The notes under the pieces were generated by a model. The model did not search any database and was not told the DNA's origin. It worked only from the letters and a program-made list of their open reading frames with translations. A program made the translations under genes and the position numbers. A stretch of DNA of 64,000 nucleotides from Gyrodactylus bullatarudis (Eukaryota; Platyhelminthes; Monogenea; Gyrodactylidea; Gyrodactylidae). Below, piece by piece: positions 58,261 through 64,000 of this stretch. The stretch spans positions 16,458-80,457 of the forward strand of contig SSNU01000328.1 of the NCBI GenBank assembly GCA_012064415.1. The letters are read 5' to 3'. How positions within the stretch are numbered: the stretch's first letter is position 1; each line of letters opens with the position of its first letter.

Positions 58261-58338
58261 TTATTTGGATCGTTCCCTCATCTTCCTCCTTTTTCTCTTG
58301 AGTCTCCTCATACGTTTCTTTCGCCACTTAGCACGCAT
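58261..58338 (-). CDS. RPL41: Ribosomal protein eL41 (25 residues)
   Basis: A complete 26-codon frame encodes MRAKWRKKRMRRLKRKRRKM followed by RERSK and stop. This differs from human eL41 only at the R-E-R position near the end. It is the smallest protein of the large-subunit class and sits at the bridge between ribosomal subunits. It is almost wholly Arg and Lys. The frame is far below usual ORF cut-offs and is easily missed. It is transcribed away from FARS2, whose ATG is 143 bp off, so a shared promoter is likely. Transcription converges with TRAPPC2L. Confidence 0.97.
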   Translation of the reverse strand: MRAKWRKKRMRRLKRKRRKMRERSK

Positions 58339-58481
58339 TGCTAATTAAACCTGAGACTTTTTGGATAACACATTAAAAACAAACTTTACAAAAATCTTTT
58401 CTATGTTTGTTTTAACAAATAAATATTTGGAAAATATTAACAAATTTTTAATATTAATTGTTAGTTGCTAATTTCCGATTG

Positions 58482-61400
58482 ATGATTTTAACTAGAACAT
58501 GTTTCTTCCATCGAATTTCCTGTTTACACTCTAATTCATTTATTGAGGTCAATAATATCAAATATAAAAAAGATTTCAGAACAAATGTCACCCCAAAAAT
58601 TCTTGAATTGACAAAAAGAAGCCTATTAAATCATAAAAATCATCCTCTTTTTTTCCTCAAAGATCGAATTAATAGATATTTTCAATCGAAATATCCGTAC
58701 AAACGAACTAATAATGATCCTTTTTTCAATCTCTGGGATAATTTGTCACCTGTAGTTACACTAGATCAAAATTTTGATTCTCTTCTCGTATCGAAAGATC
58801 ATATTAGTAGATCATCTTCAGATACGTTCTATTTAAACGAAAACCATTTGCTAAGAAGTCATACGTCTGCCCATCAGGCTGAACTAATCAGAAATGGACT
58901 GGACTCTTTTCTTATCTGTGGAGATGTTTATCGTAGAGACGAAATAAATAGAACTCATTATCCTGTCTTTCACCAACTCGAAGGAGTCCGTCTTTTCAAC
59001 CAAGAATCACTATTTAAAAAGGCTAAAGATCATGGAAAATGTTTAAAGTTGTTTGAAAAAGAAATAAGTGACCAAGATCTTGAAATTTTGACTAAATCTG
59101 AAGATTTACCTTCAGATGGACAGCCTTATCACTCTTATGAAACTCGAATAATACTGGAACATAATTTGAAAACGATCTTGGAAGGTCTTGTTGAGAAATT
59201 ATTCCAAAAAAGCAAGTTATACTATTAAACAGTTTCTCTTAGAAATAAAAATGCGTTGGATAGATACATACTTTCCTTTTACTCATCCATCGTGGGAACT
59301 TGAAATTCTTGAGGAAAACGGTAATTGGCTCGAGGTTCTTGGCTGTGGAATAATGCGACAGGAAATTTTGGCTAAAAGTAAGTTGCTTTTCAAATATTTA
59401 AGTTATAAAACTCAAATTAACGTTATTGAAGTGTCGACTGTTCTTTCAACAAATTTATTTCAAAATAGAGTGATTTTAACTTTAAGATTCAAATAAATAA
59501 TTTTAGTTATTTCACCAGGCTACTTTGAAGTAATAATATATAAAGTATTAATATATATATCTTGATTTTATTTCAATAATTCTTCTTTCACGAATATAAG
59601 TGAAATTTTCCCAGAGTGTTTCATTGCTTTTTATTTTTTCTGTCATGTAAAAAATAATTCACCTCATTGAAAACTTTCTCTATTCATTATGAAAAAAAGA
59701 TGTCAATCGAAACGATCAAGCATACTTGAACATGATTGAAATTCTTTCGATATTCAAATATTTTAATGAATTTAGATCCTATTATATTTTAATTGAAAAA
59801 AAGTACAATAAGTAAAATATCTATCAAGATATTTTGAGAGAGAGATTTTGAAGTAAAAAGTTGAATAGCATGTCAAAATAACAGGTTTTCGGGAAAAATT
59901 TATTTTCTAATTGTATTTTGAACTTTCATTTCACTTATTTTCTGATCACACATCTTTTGATACATAATCCGAGGTACTTTTTATTAAATATATTCATCAA
60001 AAATAATCTGTATTTCAGCTCGCTCGTCAAATTTAATGCAAAGACTATTTTTAGTACAATTTTATGCATTGATGAAATATTTTAGTGTTGTAGAAATTCA
60101 AAAAAAAAAACATCACGTAATCTCGGGTAAAATTGAATATACACGCATTAATAATTTTTCAAGAGAGTCCTTTTTGGATTGTCACTCTTGAGAAATTAAA
60201 TAAATTTTCATTTCATAGATGGAGTCTCAAACAAAGTTGGCTGGGCATTCGGAATTGGTCTGGAAAGGATTGCCATGCATTTATTTTCAATTCCAGACAT
60301 TCGTCTATTCTGGAGTACAGATCCTAGCTTTCATTCGCAATTCCCTATTGAAAAAGTTGACGAGAACATTAAATTCAAGGTTTGTTCATTGAAATATTTG
60401 ATTCCTTGTCCAGTTTGCCTTGTAATATTAATCGATAATTTAATATTTTTGAATGATCATTGTACTTATCATTCATCAATCAAAAAATTTTTCATTATCC
60501 CTTTTTTATAAAAGTGACCAAATATTCGAGAAAAAAATAGTAGAATGGGCTTTTTTTCGACTTCAAAATTTCTGACTCAATGTAATGAGTATTGTTTTTT
60601 TTAGACTACAAGGGGTTAGAAGCATTGTCTCTCAAAGCTGACGGCGTGTCAGTCTTATCTAGTCTTAAAGTTTACGAATTCTATCTCGTTTCGGAGATAT
60701 TCTGACAAAACAAAAATTCAACATTTCCCAAAACTGGAGTTACTTAAAGATCAAAATCAATTAGTGAAATTAACCAATTGTTTAACAGCCGGGTATCATT
60801 GAATAGAAAAGTTAATTCTAAATTTGCGCGAAAAATCAAATCAAGTTAAACTTATTTTCGATTGAAACTACTCTCAACTCCGTTAGATCTCATCTTCAGG
60901 TGTAAATTAGACTTTTCGAGAAGTGGTTTTCAAATAGAATTTCAATTCATCACTTATCATAAGCTCTTTTTTCACCTTTAAGAAAACGATCTTTTGGATT
61001 CTGTTCATACATAAAAAGATAGTTTTAAGATTCTGTGACTTACCTAATCAAATATTCAACTGTTGAACCTCAAAATTCTGAATTTTTACTGTAATAGGTT
61101 TTATGTACAAATTTTCAAATCTTTACTTTGTCATCAGAATTAGTCATGGAAATCGAACATGGTCATTGATTTGATTTCAATACACAAGCTGAACATTTTA
61201 TTTTTCTTTTAGCTTCTGAGCAGTTATCCTCCTTGTCCATACGACGTTTCATTTTGGCTATCAGATTCTTCTGTTGACATCAAAGATTTTTCCAGTGATG
61301 TCTACGATGTAATCCGAGAGGTTGGCGATGATTTAGTTGAACGTGTCCATTTGAAAGATGACTACTTTGATAAGAAAAGTAATAGACGATCCCTATGCTT

Positions 61401-61512
61401 TACAGTTACCTATCGAAGTTATGAACGAACTCTGACTCATTTCGAGATGAATCAAATTCATAAAAAAATTGAAGATTGCCTAGTCAAAAAGTTTTCAGTG
61501 CAAATACGATAA
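58482..61512 (+). CDS. FARS2: Mitochondrial phenylalanyl-tRNA synthetase
   Basis: It charges mitochondrial tRNA-Phe as a monomer. Proposed exons are 58482-59189, 59233-59377, 60219-60379 and 61213-61512 (437 residues). The ATG at 58482 starts a basic, mitochondrial-targeting-like [18 protein letters not shown]. The class II core follows: [17 protein letters not shown], then [20 protein letters not shown] (motif 2 region), [61 protein letters not shown] (motif 3) and IPDIRLFW. The C-terminal anticodon-binding domain runs from [12 protein letters not shown] to the end. Phases at the last three junctions are consistent. The first intron is short and its ends are uncertain: 59190-59232 (43 bp) or 59185-59242 (58 bp), both in frame. 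The second and third introns hold repeats. Confidence 0.93.
60650..61070. repeat. Foldback family A, partial copy in the last FARS2 intron
   Basis: 60650-60845 matches the left arm at 30870-31060 (TTTCGGAGATATTCT, GGTATCATT, AATTTGCG). 61010-61060 matches its centre (TTTAAGATTCTGTGACTTAC against TCTAAGATTCTGTGATTTAC). The right arm is absent. Confidence 0.6.
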
Positions 61513-61887
61513 TATTTATTAGAATTGGAAGGAAATTCTTTTTTCAAAATGAATTTATTCAATAGAAATGTATGTTTTATACCACTGAAATACATATTTG
61601 ACAATTTTTCTTACAACATTTCATTTTCAAGTATGTGTAAACAACGCTTGAATGAATTTTGGTTGATTCTGTGTTTACACTGAAAATTTTCCATTACAGA
61701 TTGAGAAATACTTGTTAAGAGTGTTTTAATAATTAAAAATTGATGTTGAGAGGAAATTAAATCATTAATGCATTTTTAAATTTGGGAAAAGTTTACTACA
61801 ATTTCTATTTTAATATATATACAAAAATTTTTCTCCGACAAGAAACGATTCATCGCAAAAATATTATTCAAAATCTGACGTCTTCAA
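61513..61887. other. FARS2 downstream region
   Basis: AT-rich 3' flank; no feature recognised. Confidence 0.3.
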
Positions 61888-62480
61888 CTACACCTTGTTA
61901 ATATGAAGATGGGAATTTATGATTTTTACAAAATTATGAATTTTTTCACCAAGAAATCGAGTTTGATCAAGATTTTTTGGAATATAGATTATGAGGCCCT
62001 CTTCCACGATACGGAGAAAAAAATTTAGAAAAAATCAATTATTAAGGAAAATACGGCAAATTTGAAATCTAGCGATGGCGCCGGATTCCCATTTTTTTGA
62101 ACTTTGAGTTAAAAAGTTTTGTTGATTTCAGTGTGAGAGAGTGATCAAAAGTTGATTTTGAAAATATCTCTACTCCTAGTCTTGATTTTGCTAATACCCC
62201 TTTATAATAACTACACCTAATTAATATGAAGATGGGAATTTATGATTTTTACAAAATTATGAATTTTTTCACCAAGAAATCGAATTTGATCAAGATTTTT
62301 TGGAATCTAGATCGTAGGTTCCACTTTCAGGATCTGAAGAAAAAAAATTTGAAAAAAATCAAATTTTAAGAAAGTTATGGGATATTTCAAATCTAGCGAT
62401 GGCGCCGGATTCCCATTTTTTTGAACTTTGAGTTAATAATTTTTGTTGATTTAAAAGTGAGAGAGTGATCAAAAGTTGAT
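61888..62480. repeat. Tandem direct repeat, about 323-bp unit, two copies
   Basis: CTACACC starts unit 1 at 61888 and unit 2 at 62211. Both contain AATATGAAGATGGGAATTTA, CCAAGAAATCGA and CGATGGCGCCGGATTCCC in the same order. Copies are diverged by a few percent to perhaps 15 percent by eye. Confidence 0.85.
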
Positions 62481-63486
62481 TTTTAAGATCACGATTAGTC
62501 AAAGAAATCAAATATACTGATTCAGATTTTGAGAATCCGCCCCTCTTCTTGTGTAAAACGAATTTTGATTTTTTGAACATTTTCACTACTTGAAAATCAA
62601 TGAAATTTTGATGATTCAAGATCCCTGGAAATTGGCGAGTTCATTGAAATTTTCATAGTCATAATCGGTTTCTTTATTATTATTAATCTTGAGTTAATCA
62701 TTAAAAATTCATGATCCTTTAGTATGAAATCTAAAAGTGAAAACATCCCGAATATATCCCCTTGAAAGTGCTAAAGTATATGCGTATATACTCTTGTTAG
62801 TGAAAACGTCTCTGCACTTATTCTGTTATTTGCTTGACTAGTCTTGAAAGTGAAAATATCCCGAATATACCCCTCTTGAAAGTGAGAATCTATCCACTTG
62901 ATTTTGAAAATATCTCTACTCCTAGTCTAGATTTTGCTAATTTCCCTATTATAAAATTCAGAATTTGACTTTCTCAGTGATCATTTTAACTTTTCTATTT
63001 TATCTTTTTTGGTTCGTGTTTGTAATGGATTCTGGGTACAGCGAATTGGATCAAGTTAACACTAATATTTGAGATAGGCTCAATTTATGCTGTTTGGGGT
63101 TTGATATACCAATAAATTTTTGTTCTCTCAACTTAGTTTGATATTTATTTGTTAAAAAATTACTTTGATCTCGGATTCAAATTTTCTCAATTGGGGCAGA
63201 AAGGTTTAACTAGGAAAAATTGTTACGAGCAGAGCATAATACCTTACTTGTGGGTAAGTATAGAAACAAAAGATTAATAAAAAAAATCCCATTTTTTCTA
63301 ACTTTGAACTGACAAGCGATGGACAAAAGAAGTTTTTCAAAATCAAGATTACACAAGAAAATTAATTATGCTAAATCTGATCTAATGCTTCACCTCGTTA
63401 TCGTTAGGGACCTGAATTTCGATATCTTGATCATTTGAACTACTTAAAAATCAATGAAATTTCGATAACTCATAACTAGGGCCTCA
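62481..63486. repeat. Mosaic of short dispersed repeats
   Basis: 62475-62565 repeats 16185-16275. The phrase CTCTACTCCTAGTCT at about 62910 repeats 62168. CCCGAATATA with GAAAGTG recurs at 62750 and 62860. 63365-63440 repeats 46805-46895. No coding sequence. Confidence 0.55.
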
Positions 63487-64000
63487 AAAAAGTACTATTT
63501 GGTCTATTTTTACTCTAGACTAAGGATTGTCTGAAATTCAATAATCTGAAGAAAAAATTTGCGTATCTAATCCCATTTCGAAGATAGCTGGTACTATTGT
63601 TGTACTAAATTGTTGCCATGGTACTTTTTTGTACTATTTTTTCAATTTATGAAAATCTTGAAATCTAGTTTCCCCCAACTATAGTTAGCAACTATAAACG
63701 ACCAATTATAATTTGTGACGAATTGAGTGCTACAAGGTTGATATAGAGCTAGCAGTATTTCCTAATATGTTTCACATCACTTGCTTAGCTCATCTGCTAC
63801 ATAATTGCTGTATGAAGATAAAAGATAACTATCCTCTGGTGAATGATTTAATTTCTTCAATAAAAGCATTATTTGTTAAGAATCAGCATCATCAACATTA
63901 TTTTGATAAATTGGGTCAACCACCCTCCCCAATTATTACGAGATGGGGCACGTGGTTGGAGGCGACCAAGTATTATTTTGAAAATTTATCTGAAGTCAAG
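63487..64000 (+). mobile_element. hAT transposon, left part, runs off the window
   Basis: It starts with AGGGCCTCAAAAAAGTACTA, the same end as the MITE at 51086-51461. AGTACTATT words follow, then a transposase frame that is open to the end of the window. Only the left end is visible, so the target duplication cannot be checked. Confidence 0.7.
63719..64000 (+). CDS. hAT transposase, partial
   Basis: 94 codons are open to the window edge. FPNMFHITCLAHLLHNCCM and, later, PPSPIITRWGTWLEATKYYF are the 'CxxH..hn' and 'TRWgtWL.a..yY' motifs in the second half of the hAT RNase-H-like domain. The frame begins after a TGA and no exon upstream has the first catalytic Asp, so this copy is 5' deleted unless introns are present. 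The unbroken frame suggests a young copy. The dimerisation domain should follow beyond the window. Confidence 0.75.

Noticed and set aside
59214..59242. 27-bp intron 59216-59242 in FARS2
   Set aside because: It first looked attractive (GT...AG, right protein length) but the junction is out of frame by one base, so the 43- or 58-bp alternatives were kept.
1..64000. CRISPR arrays, bacterial operons, ribosome binding sites
   Set aside because: The sequence is eukaryotic, and no regularly spaced repeats of that kind were seen.

Overview
The window is eukaryotic nuclear DNA from an invertebrate animal. It is very AT-rich (about 70 percent by eye). Genes are split by GT-AG introns, housekeeping proteins are clearly animal-like, and most of the rest is transposon debris. 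Two things stand out about the host: several introns are tiny (27, 29, 32, 32 and 38 bp in models that stay in frame), and two neuropeptide-F-like precursors are present. I cannot name the species. A flatworm or a small crustacean would both fit, and this is only inference. LAYOUT. 1-4074: no gene seen. 4075-5008 (-): a seven-exon coiled-coil gene with micro-introns. 6-15 kb: LINE debris, a pogo/Tigger-like element (7963-9713), a hAT-like MITE (10741-11322). 15169-18529 (-): TMEM151-like membrane protein, two exons, with a LINE fragment in its intron. 18933-23774 (+): two type I membrane glycoprotein genes in tandem, one resembling V-ATPase accessory subunit Ac45 and one resembling LAMP. 24469-24796 (+) and 37173-37457 (-): two small secreted precursors with NPY/NPF spacing and an intron in the Arg codon just before the last Phe, as in NPY-family genes. 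Between them lie a LINE fragment, a frameshifted Penelope-like element (27632-29756), long foldback repeats (30845-31356, 33280-34355, 36455-36975) and a hAT-like element (34873-35606). 39031-40616: a pogo-like element with 125-bp terminal repeats, interrupted by the only N of the window and probably misassembled. 44021-52129 (-): an RBFOX-like RNA-binding protein in six exons (443 codons). A mariner relic lies in its second intron and a hAT MITE in its first. 52903-53751 (-): a cysteine-rich protein of a repetitive, unexplained family. 56412-61512: a compact housekeeping cluster with TRMT61A (-), TRAPPC2L (+), ribosomal protein eL41 (-, 25 aa) and mitochondrial FARS2 (+). 61.9-63.5 kb: tandem and dispersed repeats. 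From 63487: the start of a hAT transposon that runs off the window. WORKING TOGETHER. The 56-61.5 kb genes serve translation and trafficking, with short head-to-head spacers that suggest shared promoters. The Ac45-like and LAMP-like neighbours both point to the lysosome/endosome membrane. The most unusual signals are the micro-introns, the NPF-like precursors without an amidation glycine, and hammerhead-ribozyme-like cores at several repeats on both strands.
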